Origin: Sinohyriopsis cumingii
Taxonomy: Eukaryota; Mollusca; Bivalvia; Unionida; Unionidae
DNA: 64,000 nt
Assembly: GCA_028554795.2 (NCBI GenBank)
Contig: CM068828.1
Span: 21,778,436-21,842,435, forward strand
Direction: 5' to 3'
In this document: one piece after another, positions 25,006-33,091 of the stretch
How the letters are laid out: the number at the start of each line of letters is the position of its first letter
How positions within the stretch are numbered: the stretch's first letter is position 1
Translations under genes and position numbers: made by a program
Notes under the pieces: model-generated
Told to the model about the DNA's origin: nothing
Database searches by the model: none
The model's input: only the letters and a program-made list of their open reading frames with translations

Positions 25006-25098
25006 CAGTGCTGCACGTGCGATGTTGCCAAAATCCACACACGTCACAAGCAATTGCATGCTGTCGTGGCCTAACTTCCCGAGCACAACGAATACAGT
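25006..25098 (-). CDS. FLYWCH-type gene, exon 1, downstream part (interrupted by the Polinton)
   Basis: Read on the minus strand from the left target-duplication copy, it encodes IRCAREVRPRQHAIACDVCG then FWQHRTCSTG, and ends at an ACTG|GTAAGT donor. The C-x2-C...C-x2-C-x-x-W-x-H-x-x-C pattern is a PHD-like zinc finger. The upstream part of the same exon, with an ATG, is at 45415-45433 on the far side of the Polinton. Both parts share the TACAGT duplication, so the element split this exon. Confidence 0.75.
25093..25098. other. Polinton target-site duplication, left copy
   Basis: TACAGT immediately before the left terminus, identical to 45415-45420. Six base pairs is the Polinton/Maverick standard. 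Confidence 0.95.
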
Positions 25099-25439
25099 AG
25101 TAGTAATAGGGGCCACTTTACGTACAATGGGAATTAGCATTACAGACCCCCCCCCCCGGGCCACTTTATGTACAATGGAAATTTAACATGGCGAAAAATC
25201 GTGTGCCACTTTACCTACAAGGGGAATTAACATGGGAATAAATCGTGGGTCACTTTTACCGACAAGGGGAATTTAACATGGGGGAATAGAGTTTGGGCTT
25301 GTCTAGGGACAAGGGGAATTGAACATGGGATTTTTTTTATATTTTTAAAAAATTTTTTTTTTTAAAAAAAAAGGGGTAGGCAATTGAAAAGTCATTCTCT
25401 TTTCGAGAAATATGGCTGGCCCTGAAAAGAGCCTTTGGG
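25099..25439 (+). repeat. left terminal inverted repeat of the Polinton
   Basis: About 341 bp, inverted copy at 45072-45414. It contains about five imperfect direct subrepeats of the form CACTTTA-TACAAGGGGAATT-AACATGG (near 25113, 25161, 25204, 25248, 25305), an 11-C run (the right copy has 15 G), an A/T-only block and, at its inner edge, a histone-type stem-loop. Mismatches between the two TIR copies are few. Confidence 0.95.
25418..25433 (-). terminator. histone-type mRNA 3' stem-loop (gene 25458-25691)
   Basis: The minus strand reads AAAGGCTCTTTTCAGGGCCAG: stem GGCTCT/AGGGCC with one U-G wobble, loop TTTC. CTCGAAAAGAG follows ~13 nt downstream as a histone-downstream-element-like purine tract. 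It begins 24 nt after the TAA stop and lies within the TIR. Confidence 0.85.
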
Positions 25440-25457
25440 TTTATGTTAATGTATCCA

Positions 25458-25691
25458 TTAACATAAAGGGCACCGCATTGGTCTTCTTCTTGTCCTTAGG
25501 CTGAGTCTCACTGTTGGCCCGTAAATCAGCACTCTTTTGAGACATCCTTGTCTTTCTACGTAGATCCTACGTATCCACAGACTGGTGTTCGTCCTGTAGA
25601 CAACGGTCCACTTGGATCGGACATACATGAGCATGTCCGTTCTAAACATCATGGAAGACACAAGGGTGGATGATTCGACTGTGGTCCACAT
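25458..25691 (-). CDS. left-end accessory protein, 77 aa, basic, histone-type mRNA
   Basis: The ORF starts at ATG 25691 and ends in TAA. A good TATA box (TATAAATA, 25743-25736) lies ~45 bp upstream, and the histone-type stem-loop follows the stop. The product is basic and Arg-rich (WIRRIYVERQGCLKRVL, LRTRRRPMRC) and matches no family I know with confidence. A stretch around IYVERQGCLKRVL is faintly like the middle of histone H4, and YRTNTSLWIRR is faintly like H3. Both are weak and I treat them as suggestion only. The gene is divergent from 25895-26455 and reads outward into the TIR. Promoter, ORF and 3' signal fit so compactly that I consider it real. Confidence 0.65.
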   Translation of the reverse strand: MWTTVESSTLVSSMMFRTDMLMYVRSKWTVVYRTNTSLWIRRIYVERQGCLKRVLIYGPTVRLSLRTRRRPMRCPLC

Positions 25692-25735
25692 CTTGAAGCG
25701 ACGAGAACAGGTGAATCAATGCAGTGAACTGCGCT

Positions 25736-25743
25736 TATTTATA
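25736..25743 (-). promoter_or_regulatory. TATA box for the 25458-25691 gene
   Basis: TATAAATA on the minus strand, 45 bp before the ATG. Confidence 0.7.
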
Positions 25744-25754
25744 GGTAGAGGTAG

Positions 25755-25850
25755 GATTGAAACGGATTGAGTTCATTCACCAATCCAAACACGCGTTACA
25801 AAATTCAGTCAGCCCGCATCCAATCCGAAGAGAGCAGTCTGTGACGTCAG
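25755..25850. promoter_or_regulatory. compact divergent promoter with CCAAT boxes and a CRE
   Basis: Between the two TATA boxes lie CCAATC at 25782 and 25820, the inverted form GGATTG at 25755 and 25764, and a perfect CRE palindrome TGACGTCA at 25842-25849. CCAAT boxes with TATA boxes in a ~110-bp divergent spacer are the layout of replication-dependent histone gene pairs. Function is inferred. Confidence 0.6.
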
Positions 25851-25856
25851 TTGGTC

Positions 25857-25862
25857 TATATA
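25857..25862 (+). promoter_or_regulatory. TATA box for the 25895-26455 gene
   Basis: TCTATATAG context, 38 bp before the ATG at 25895. Confidence 0.65.
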
Positions 25863-25894
25863 GATTCGCTAGCGCTTGTGTGCAGTCAATCTAT

Positions 25895-26455
25895 ATGACA
25901 GTGATTCAACATGACGGAAACTCAGAAAACGATCCATTGGGGTGCACCAACAGGGGAGACTGCCCAAGGGAACCCGGACTTACTTTCAGAAGAGGTGAAT
26001 TTGTTCCGGAACCTTCGTTACCTTCTTCATTACCGCAAGTGGAGAATTTTAGACAGAGACAGAAAGAAGAATTGGAGAAATTTATACAACGACAAAAGGA
26101 AGCGGAACAAGCTTTTCTCCTACAGCAACAGCAGCAAGAAGAAGAGGTAAGAAAAAAACAACAGCAACAACAGCAAGAAGAAGTAGCAGCAAAGAAACAA
26201 GAAGGTGAAAATCAAACGGTCACGGTACTGTTGGACATTTTAGCGGAGTTAAGAAGTCTGAAACAAATGTATCAGACTTCTTTATTACGACCGAAGAGAA
26301 TACGACCTTCCCGAGCTAAACACGTCAACCCTGTGACTAAGCCTACCGTACCACCCTTAGTGATTTCAACCCAATCATCATCATCAACATTACGCAGTCC
26401 AGAAGTAGGCCTTGGCCGTGGCAAAGGCTTAAGGCAGTTAAAGTTGATTAGTTAA
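25895..26455 (+). CDS. left-end accessory protein, Q/E-rich coiled coil
   Basis: I use ATG 25895, the first ATG after the TATA box. The longer open frame upstream to 25757 opens with TTG and lies across the promoter. The product is 186 aa. The N-terminal ~50 residues carry GCTNRGDCPREPG. A long Glu/Gln coiled coil follows (QRQKEELEKFIQRQKEAEQA, then QQQQQQ tracts), then LDILAELRSLKQMYQTS and a basic Pro/Ser-rich tail. No known domain. CAG/CAA repeats explain the Q tracts. A histone-type stem-loop follows the stop by 26 nt. The overlapping +2-frame ORF at 25911-26150 is a shadow. Confidence 0.7.
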   Translation: MTVIQHDGNSENDPLGCTNRGDCPREPGLTFRRGEFVPEPSLPSSLPQVENFRQRQKEELEKFIQRQKEAEQAFLLQQQQQEEEVRKKQQQQQQEEVAAKKQEGENQTVTVLLDILAELRSLKQMYQTSLLRPKRIRPSRAKHVNPVTKPTVPPLVISTQSSSSTLRSPEVGLGRGKGLRQLKLIS

Positions 26456-26481
26456 ACTTACCCCCTACACCAAAATAAAAA

Positions 26482-26497
26482 GGCCCTTTTCAGGGCC
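26482..26497 (+). terminator. histone-type mRNA 3' stem-loop (gene 25895-26455)
   Basis: AAAAAGGCCCTTTTCAGGGC closing with CACCCAC: six perfect stem pairs, TTTC loop, ACCCA flank as in metazoan histone mRNAs. CGAAAAGAAAT begins 13 nt after the stem. Confidence 0.9.
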
Positions 26498-26540
26498 ACC
26501 CACATTTCTCGAAAAGAAATACAATTTCAATTTGCCAATA

Positions 26541-26744
26541 ACTCAAAAAAACCCCACCCATTTTACCCTTATAGTACGTGTCTTTGTATGAGTGCGTGAG
26601 TGTAGCTTCTTATTTTAAAATCAAAACTCAAAGACACTTACCTTGTATCATTAATTTATTCTTTTCTCCATTTTTACAATCCAATTCACAATTCACAACA
26701 GAACACTTAAATTAAAAGTTCATTGACTTCTTCTTTCTCCTTGT
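26541..26744. other. spacer between convergent genes
   Basis: AT-rich. It holds the poly(A) signal of the minus-strand zinc-knuckle gene; no ORF of note. Confidence 0.6.
26655..26660 (-). terminator. poly(A) signal AATAAA for the zinc-knuckle gene
   Basis: AATAAA on the minus strand, about 85 nt past the stop at 26745. In contrast to the end genes, this gene has no stem-loop. Confidence 0.55.
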
Positions 26745-27240
26745 TTAGTCTCTCTGTTTTTTGAATTTCTTCACCGTCACACTCTTTTCCTCTTCTTCTT
26801 CCTCCTCGCTTTCTTCCCTTCTTCTTTTCTTCTCCTGTTTCTTTTTCTTCACCTGTCTTCTTTCTTCCTCAGAAGAATTCCTCTCTTCCTCTGAAGAATC
26901 CCTCTCTTCCTCTGAAGAATCCCTCTCTTCTTCTGAAGAATTCCTCTTTTCTTCTGATTCCTCTTGTTTCTTTTTTGGGCAATCTGGAGACCAATGTCCT
27001 TTTTCTTTACAATAATAACAGGTATCTTTACTTTTGTCTTTTTTAGCCCCTGTTATTTTTTCTTTTTTGACGGTCTGGACACTCTGAAGACTAATGCCCT
27101 TTCTTCTTACAGATATAGCAAGTATCTTGACTTTTATCTCGAAAGGAAGGAGAGTAGTCCGTGGGCTGGTCTGAAGAGAATTTTCTAATGACCCCTCGCA
27201 AAGCTCTGACGAAACGTTCGATTTGGTTAGTCCCTTCCAT
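26745..27240 (-). pseudogene. zinc-knuckle (CCHC) protein gene, broken
   Basis: I take ATG 27240 as the start (MEGTNQIERFVRALRGVIRK), ~55 bp past a strong TATA box. Two CCHC zinc knuckles (C-x2-C-x4-H-x4-C) are visible. The first, CYICKKKGH, is cut by a TAG at 27093-27091 at the position where the second knuckle has Trp. The second, CYYCKEKGHWSPDC, is intact but in a different frame, with the shift near two T6 runs at 27056-27068. The tail is a Ser/Glu array (repeats of SSEEERD) and a Lys/Arg-rich end. CCHC knuckles bind single-stranded nucleic acid. The element-specific role is unknown. Frames that begin at GTG upstream are artefacts. Confidence 0.7.
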
Positions 27241-27294
27241 CGTTGTGCTCGGCTTGAGAGTGAAATGAATAGTGAAAGGACAAGACACACACCC

Positions 27295-27304
27295 TTTTAT
27301 ATAC
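27295..27304 (-). promoter_or_regulatory. TATA box for the zinc-knuckle gene
   Basis: GTATATAAAAG on the minus strand, ~55 bp before ATG 27240, back to back with the polymerase promoter. Confidence 0.7.
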
Positions 27305-27319
27305 GCTGGTCTGCTATGA

Positions 27320-27328
27320 CTATAAATT
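27320..27328 (+). promoter_or_regulatory. TATA box for the polymerase gene
   Basis: CTATAAATT, 55 bp upstream of ATG 27375. Confidence 0.65.
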
Positions 27329-27374
27329 AGTTTATGGTGTTTAAACTTGAGTCATTTGACGTTTTTCACTCAAG

Positions 27375-30300
27375 ATGAAACGATCCTATTCATTTGAGAA
27401 GAAAGAAGAAGAAGAAAGTAAGAGGCAGAAACGTGATCTATCGCCTCGTACCAGAGCTGAAATCTTGGCACAAGTTCATGCCAGTGATTTTGAAGAGGAC
27501 ATGAGTGAACCAGAATCTGAAACCTCTAAACCAAGTTCACCACCCTTAGTCAACCCTGAAAAGTACTATTCCATTCGAGAGACGGAAAAGCGCTCCTCTA
27601 GAAAATTTAGAACCACGGCTTACAAATACACGGTGAAGTTTAAAGATTTCAAGGCTGAAGTGCCGTTAGAGAAAGCAGAAGTGTTTATCACTGGGGTGTG
27701 GGATTCTTTGCTCACTGCACTCAAGCGACAATGTCAACCCAAAGAAGACGATCGCTTGAGACTTTCCATACAACACGACGGTTTGAAATCCCCTGTTTGG
27801 ATCGAGTTTAGCACCCCTGCAGAATTGACTGCTTCCAAAGTCATGGACAAGATTCAACACGTACAACAATCTAATGATCAGTTTGACATCACCGATGGTA
27901 AAGCCACACTGGACATGACCCACGTCTCTCCTCCTCAAGGGACTGGACGCAAAAAGATGTTATTGGTGGACGACCTTCGCAACACCAAAAAGAGTCTCGT
28001 CCGAATTAACAACCCTCATGACCAGATGTGTTTAGCCTATGCCATCGTGGTGGGACGAACCTATACCAACAAGAACGACACGGTAGAATGGAAAAGAACC
28101 TGGAACACTATTCAACGTTCCGATCGAGCCAAACAACGAAACGAAGCAGAACTCCTGTTGCAACAAGCTGGCCTGTCCAAAGACACACCCTGTGGCATTC
28201 CTGAGATGCAAAAATTGCAAGATGTCCTAGCTCCACGATACACCTTGAAAGTGCACCCTCAAGAAATGCGCGGACCTCTGTTGTTTCGAGGCCAAGATTT
28301 TAAGGACGGAAAATACATTAATGTTTATTATCACGATGACCATTTCGATACCATTACCACCATCACCGGATTCCTGGTATACAGATATTACTGTGAGAAA
28401 TGTGATTATGGTTATAACAATCGAGAGCAACACAAGCATTGTGGAATGAAATGCCCAGGATGTTTGGCCTCTTCACCCTGTCTAAGCGAAGAACCAGTGC
28501 CTTGTTCAACTTGTCTGCGTACGTTTGTCAGCCCTACCTGTTACCAACAACATTTGAAGACGCAAGGTTCACAGAAGAAATGTGCTTGTCAACTCCTGAG
28601 ATTGTGCCCTACCTGTGGACAAGGCCTACGTACCAATAATGCAAAGGCACACGTATGTTCAGGAAAGAAAAAATGTCACATTTGTCACCACATCGTGGAC
28701 TTGGAACACGAATGCTACGTGCAAAAATACCAACCCCCACCAGAGAAAGAGGACGGTCACAAGAAGAAAGGCATTTTCATCTTTTTCGATTTCGAATGCA
28801 TGCAAGAGACCGCCATTCACATTCCTAATTTCTGCGTGGCTCATCGAGCGTGCGAGAAGTGCATTCAAGAACCTATCTTCAGTCATTGCCCTCACTGCAG
28901 CAAGATTCCTGGAGGGCGTGAAAAAATCTTTCGGGGACCGAACACGTTAGCCGATTTTGCCCAATGGGTCTTAGACCCCATCGACAAGACGTGGAGCCAA
29001 GAGGACATCGAACGTTACGGAGATTGTCATCGTCATGCCACGGTGATGGCTCACAATTTCTCCGGATACGATGGACAGTTTCTTTTGAGGTACTATACGG
29101 AACAAGGCACCGAGCGTCCTAAAGTGACTTTGAACGGAGCCAAAATCATTTTCATGCAAGTGGGACAAGTACAGTTTAAAGATTCGATGAGCTATTTGGC
29201 CATGCCTTTGAGTCGAATGCCTAAAACGTTTGGAATGACAGAAATGGCTAAAGGGTACTTTCCACACTTTTTCAATACGGAAGCCAATCAACACGCTGTT
29301 CTACCCCATTTACCTGAGGCTCACTATTACGACCCCGACAACATGCGTACCGAACAACGAGAAGCTTTCTACGCTTGGTACCAGGCTCACGCCTCGGACC
29401 CTTTCGACTTTCAGGAAGAAATGCTAAAGTATTGTCGTTCCGACGTGGACATTTTACGGCGTTGCTGTGGAAAATTTCGAGAACTGTTCATGGAACACGG
29501 AGGGGTCGATCCTTTGAAAGAAGCTTGCACCATTGCCAAAGCGTGTTCCTTAGTGTATCGACAACGATTCATGCCTGAAAACACCGTGGCTGTCATCAGT
29601 CCGCAAACGACCCACTATGTCAAACGTCAATACTCGGTCAAAGCCCTACGCTGGTTACATTACTTGTGTGACAAGGAAGACAAGTGGATTCAGCATGCCC
29701 GCAACGGAGGGGGTGAAAAGACCATCGGAACGTATTCGGTCGATGGCTGGGACTTAGAAAACCCCAAGATCGTGTACGAGTTTAACGGTTGCTTATTTCA
29801 CGGATGTCCCGTCTGTTACCCTGACCGTAGCACTAAAAATCAGTTTTTGCAACGAACCATGGAAGACTTGTACCAGGACACATGTCAGCGGCGCTTAAAG
29901 TTGGAACAGCAAGGATACCAAGTGGTGGAAATGTGGGAACACGAGTACGATCACCGTCTGAAAACCGATCCCGAGTTTAAACGTCTCGTGGAAAGTTACC
30001 AGTTCATGGACCCGCTGAACCCGAGCGATAGTTTGTACGGAGGAAGGACCAATGCCACCTGTTTGCTGTACCAAGCCGACGAAGAGAAAGGAGAAGAAAT
30101 CAAATACTTGGACGTGTGTTCACTGTATCCCTACGTGTGCAAATATTGTCGCTTTCCTGTAGGGCACCCACAATTGCTGACGGAACACATCGACCTGAAA
30201 AACATTCGACAATACGAAGGCTTGATCAAGTGTAAAGTTTTGCCTCCCACGGACTTGTACCATCCCGTCTTACCTCACCATTGTCAAGGCAAACTGATGT

Positions 30301-31415
30301 TTCCATTGTGCCGTACTTGTGCCGAAACGTGCAACCAAGACCAACCTTGCCATCACACCCAGGAAGAACGTGCCTTGACGGGAACCTGGGTCAGCGTAGA
30401 ATTGTTCAAAGCTCTGGACATGGGATACCAACTGTTAGAAGTGTACGAAATTTGCCACTTTCCCAAGACACAACAATACCACAAGGGTGATCCCAGTCAG
30501 AAAGGCATTTTCGCCGACTACGTGGATGCCTTTTTGAAACTGAAGCAAGAAGCCAGCGGCTATCCGTCCTGGTGTCACACTCCCGAAGACCAAATACAAT
30601 TCAAAGAGAAATACTATGAACAAGAAGGCATCACTTTAGACCACATCGAGAAAAACGAAGGCAGGCGATCATTTGCCAAAGTGATGTTAAATTGCTTGTG
30701 GGGTAAAATGGCACAACGACCGTGTTTACCCAAGACGGAATATTTGACAGAACCTTCCCGCTACTTCCAGATGATTCACGACAAAACCAAATACATGAAA
30801 CACGTGGACGTCGTTCGCGAGGATTTGATCTTGGTCAATTACGAAGAAGATCTGGACTTTGTACAAGACGACCCTTTTGGAAATATCATCACTGCGGCTT
30901 ACGTGACAGCTCATGCTCGCTTAAAATTGTACGAAGCTTTAGAACTGTTAGGGGAACGCGTCCTGTACTTTGACACGGACAGTTGCATTTACATCCATCA
31001 CCCGAGTCAACAGCACCCTGACATCGAAGGAAACCGTTTAGGAGCCTGGACAGACGAGCAGCCCGACGACAAGATTCTAAGTTTCGTCAGTGGCGGTCCC
31101 AAAAATTACGGCTACGAAAACCGGGACAAACAAGGAGAAATGCACACGACGTGCAAAGTGAAAGGACTGACTCCGAATTATCGTACCAGTCGTGTGGTCA
31201 ACTTTGGGGTATTGAAAGAAGCCTTGCAATCCGGAGAGGATGGAAACTTTAAAGTGACCACCTATCAACCGAACAAGATTGTACGTTTACCCACTCACCA
31301 CATCGTTAGTCGGCCCTTGGAAAAAGTCTGTCAAATCGTGTACCAGAAGCGAGTGCGACTTCCCAATCATTTCACCTTACCGTATGGACACATTGGTATA
31401 AAACATTGGTTGTAA
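27375..31415 (+). CDS. polB: Polinton family B DNA polymerase (protein-primed type)
   Basis: 1346 aa, one open frame from ATG 27375. A charged N-terminal region (1-70) is followed by a conserved Polinton N-domain and a Cys/His-rich zinc-binding region (~338-455, many CxxC pairs). The 3'-5' exonuclease follows: Exo I FFDFE with D472/E474, Exo II HNFSGYD with D566, Exo III YCRSDVD with D690. The polymerase motifs are A DVCSLYP (D913), B K-V-M-L-N-C-L-W-G (K1102, N1106, G1110) and C YFDTDS (D1200, D1202). All catalytic residues are present, so it should be active. It replicates the linear element, probably with a terminal protein as primer. Its last codons contain the TATA box of the next gene. 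Opposite-strand ORFs are shadows. Confidence 0.97.
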   Translation: MKRSYSFEKKEEEESKRQKRDLSPRTRAEILAQVHASDFEEDMSEPESETSKPSSPPLVNPEKYYSIRETEKRSSRKFRTTAYKYTVKFKDFKAEVPLEKAEVFITGVWDSLLTALKRQCQPKEDDRLRLSIQHDGLKSPVWIEFSTPAELTASKVMDKIQHVQQSNDQFDITDGKATLDMTHVSPPQGTGRKKMLLVDDLRNTKKSLVRINNPHDQMCLAYAIVVGRTYTNKNDTVEWKRTWNTIQRSDRAKQRNEAELLLQQAGLSKDTPCGIPEMQKLQDVLAPRYTLKVHPQEMRGPLLFRGQDFKDGKYINVYYHDDHFDTITTITGFLVYRYYCEKCDYGYNNREQHKHCGMKCPGCLASSPCLSEEPVPCSTCLRTFVSPTCYQQHLKTQGSQKKCACQLLRLCPTCGQGLRTNNAKAHVCSGKKKCHICHHIVDLEHECYVQKYQPPPEKEDGHKKKGIFIFFDFECMQETAIHIPNFCVAHRACEKCIQEPIFSHCPHCSKIPGGREKIFRGPNTLADFAQWVLDPIDKTWSQEDIERYGDCHRHATVMAHNFSGYDGQFLLRYYTEQGTERPKVTLNGAKIIFMQVGQVQFKDSMSYLAMPLSRMPKTFGMTEMAKGYFPHFFNTEANQHAVLPHLPEAHYYDPDNMRTEQREAFYAWYQAHASDPFDFQEEMLKYCRSDVDILRRCCGKFRELFMEHGGVDPLKEACTIAKACSLVYRQRFMPENTVAVISPQTTHYVKRQYSVKALRWLHYLCDKEDKWIQHARNGGGEKTIGTYSVDGWDLENPKIVYEFNGCLFHGCPVCYPDRSTKNQFLQRTMEDLYQDTCQRRLKLEQQGYQVVEMWEHEYDHRLKTDPEFKRLVESYQFMDPLNPSDSLYGGRTNATCLLYQADEEKGEEIKYLDVCSLYPYVCKYCRFPVGHPQLLTEHIDLKNIRQYEGLIKCKVLPPTDLYHPVLPHHCQGKLMFPLCRTCAETCNQDQPCHHTQEERALTGTWVSVELFKALDMGYQLLEVYEICHFPKTQQYHKGDPSQKGIFADYVDAFLKLKQEASGYPSWCHTPEDQIQFKEKYYEQEGITLDHIEKNEGRRSFAKVMLNCLWGKMAQRPCLPKTEYLTEPSRYFQMIHDKTKYMKHVDVVREDLILVNYEEDLDFVQDDPFGNIITAAYVTAHARLKLYEALELLGERVLYFDTDSCIYIHHPSQQHPDIEGNRLGAWTDEQPDDKILSFVSGGPKNYGYENRDKQGEMHTTCKVKGLTPNYRTSRVVNFGVLKEALQSGEDGNFKVTTYQPNKIVRLPTHHIVSRPLEKVCQIVYQKRVRLPNHFTLPYGHIGIKHWL
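31397..31403 (+). promoter_or_regulatory. TATA box inside the end of polB, for the first BIR gene
   Basis: TATAAAA overlaps the last polB codons, 42 bp before ATG 31439. Confidence 0.6.
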
Positions 31416-31438
31416 GAGGATAGTCACACGCTAGAAGG

Positions 31439-31897
31439 ATGACTTCGCCACAGCAAGAATCGAGTGAGAAACCCGATGAGAACTCCAAGTTCAAACCCTA
31501 CCATTTTCCAGTCTTCTTACCTGACTATTGTGATTGTGCCCGTCGATTGGACACGTTTCAGAAATGGCCTACGGATAGGGAAGGATTACCTTCTTCGCAT
31601 GTTTTAGCTAGAACAGGATATGTCTACTTGGGACCTGAGTCAGGATTGGGATACGAGGTACAGTGTTTCGCTTGCGGACTGAAGTTACGAATGGATCTAT
31701 GTATCTATAAAGATTCAGCTATTCTGGAACATACTCGATGGTCTCCGCACTGCCCTTACCTTTCTATGGCCTTTCCGCCCATCACACTACGGTACAATGT
31801 TGACGGTACCTTAGAGACGGTACCTTCCAGAACAAGACCTAAAAAACATAAAAAAGGAAAGATGTACAAGCTGGAGACTGCATTGCGACTAGTATAA
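31439..31897 (+). CDS. BIR-domain (IAP-like) protein 1
   Basis: 152 aa. A single BIR domain spans about residues 24-108: RRLDTFQKWP at the start, GYVYLG, then CFACG with C76 and C79, H98 and C105. The Cys-Cys-to-His spacing is 18 rather than the canonical 16 residues, and the usual Trp in this loop is missing. It may fold less typically than the second BIR protein. No RING or CARD, so it resembles small viral IAPs rather than cellular E3-type IAPs. BIR proteins block caspases or bind their activators, so an anti-apoptotic role is inferred. The tail is Lys-rich. It shares FPV-L--YC-----RL--F with its neighbour, so the two are paralogues. Confidence 0.88.
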   Translation: MTSPQQESSEKPDENSKFKPYHFPVFLPDYCDCARRLDTFQKWPTDREGLPSSHVLARTGYVYLGPESGLGYEVQCFACGLKLRMDLCIYKDSAILEHTRWSPHCPYLSMAFPPITLRYNVDGTLETVPSRTRPKKHKKGKMYKLETALRLV

Positions 31898-31901
31898 AAA
31901 G
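31893..31901 (+). promoter_or_regulatory. TATA box at the end of BIR gene 1, for BIR gene 2
   Basis: TATAAAAAG overlaps the stop codon of the first BIR gene and lies 64 bp before ATG 31957. Confidence 0.65.
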
Positions 31902-31956
31902 GGGGTTATGGTCAAGATCGATAGTTCATTGTGACTACCAAGACCGAGCGAACAAG

Positions 31957-32595
31957 ATGAATACTTTCAGAGAAACACAGAACAAGTTGTTTAGAAAGGC
32001 ACAATTCAAGTGTGAGGCTTCGGAAGTGGAATGCGATTGTGAGCCTTGCGATGGGTACGATGCTGTACGTTGTGACCTTAGCGATGTCGTAAAGCATCAT
32101 GGGAACTTTGTTCTCACTACCCCTATCATGGAAAGTGATGCTGTGCGTGTCAAACCTGAGGGATGCGAAAGTGATGCCGCTCGTCCTCTTGGACATTTCA
32201 CTGGGTTTCGTTTTAAAGGGGAATGTTCACCTTCACGTCTACCCCCTTACGGATGTCATCCAGCCCTGAGCAAACTCCTGTTCATGTCACTCAACCCTCA
32301 TCGAAACGAACCTGTGAAAGACGAATATTCGTTTCCTGTGCGTTTGTCGGAATACTGCGACTTTGAAAATCGTCTTCAATCGTTCAAAGGAAAATGGCCT
32401 AAGTATCTGGGAGGACCGACCCCCGAAGAATTAGCCAGAGCCGGATTTTTCTACTTGGGCGAAGGAGATAAAGTCAAGTGCTTCAGTTGCGGTGTGTCAC
32501 TTCACCACTGGGAACCGCAAGATTCGGCCTACGTAGAACATGCTCGATGGTCACCGAATTGTCATTACTTACCCTTAGTGGGACCGAGACATTGA
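31957..32595 (+). CDS. BIR-domain (IAP-like) protein 2
   Basis: 212 aa. The C-terminal BIR (~126-206) is canonical: RLQSFKGKWP, AGFFYLG, CFSCG, W185, then EHARWSPNC. The zinc ligands C175, C178, H195 and C202 have the standard CX2CX16HX6C spacing. The first ~120 residues are unusual. They are Cys-rich (CEASEVECDCEPC) and contain repeated Asp-Ala-Val/Ala phrases (YDAVRC, SDAVRV, SDAAR), with no domain I recognise. No RING. The probable role is blocking host cell death, inferred from family. An opposite-strand ORF is a shadow. Confidence 0.92.
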   Translation: MNTFRETQNKLFRKAQFKCEASEVECDCEPCDGYDAVRCDLSDVVKHHGNFVLTTPIMESDAVRVKPEGCESDAARPLGHFTGFRFKGECSPSRLPPYGCHPALSKLLFMSLNPHRNEPVKDEYSFPVRLSEYCDFENRLQSFKGKWPKYLGGPTPEELARAGFFYLGEGDKVKCFSCGVSLHHWEPQDSAYVEHARWSPNCHYLPLVGPRH

Positions 32596-32617
32596 AGTAA
32601 CTTACCATAATCTGTTC

Positions 32618-33079
32618 ATGGATACTTTACAAGAGAACATTCGTGCTTTGCCTGTGGAGTTGAGAGAACGCATTTACCGAGACCTGGTCAAAATACAAGT
32701 GAAACGTAAAGAACAATTGCATCCGTTACGTCACCGGTGTTTGAACCACTGGTACCTGAAGGCTATACAAGGACTGATTCAATTGAAAGTGTTCCATTGG
32801 ACAGACATTGATCAACGATCCCCTGGTTTTAAAAAGGATTGGTTTGTTATGGACGATTCTATCTACTACTGCATCATTGTAAACTTACTGCATCGAATTC
32901 CAGAGGAAGAGTTAACGAATTACCAACATCTTGAACACAATGTCAGCTTAGTGAAAGAGGAAACTTCTGAACGAATTGTAATGTGTAGATTAGTGACTAA
33001 ACGATTTAAATTCGACACTGAAGTAAAACCATGTTTGTGCAAAGAGTACATTTCTTGTGTCAGACCAAAGAGGATTTAG
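32618..33079 (+). CDS. F-box-like tandem family, member A (full length)
   Basis: 153 aa from ATG 32618. It opens MDTLQENIRALPVELRERIY, then RDLVKIQVKRK. LP-EL-E-I---L resembles the start of an F-box, which would bind SKP1 in ubiquitin ligases. That is an inference from a short motif, and the rest has no recognised repeat domain. A later region (LLHRIPEEELTNYQHLEH ... RIVMCRLVTKRF) reappears in degraded form at 33496-33714. It belongs to the accessory block after the BIR genes. No clear TATA of its own, so it may be read through from the BIR gene. Confidence 0.6.
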   Translation: MDTLQENIRALPVELRERIYRDLVKIQVKRKEQLHPLRHRCLNHWYLKAIQGLIQLKVFHWTDIDQRSPGFKKDWFVMDDSIYYCIIVNLLHRIPEEELTNYQHLEHNVSLVKEETSERIVMCRLVTKRFKFDTEVKPCLCKEYISCVRPKRI

Positions 33080-33091
33080 TATGACCTATTC

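Noticed and set aside
25458-25691. Calling the left-end protein a histone H3 or H4
   Set aside because: Only short, mutually exclusive resemblances; the length and order of conserved residues do not fit. Kept as a hypothesis only.
26761-27188. Plus-strand Ser/Phe-rich frames over the zinc-knuckle gene
   Set aside because: They are the complement of the Glu/Lys/Ser repeats of the minus-strand gene, whose CCHC motifs and TATA box decide the strand.
28439-31268. Many 60-110 codon frames inside the polymerase gene on both strands
   Set aside because: They overlap a single 1346-codon frame with all polymerase motifs; they are shadows.
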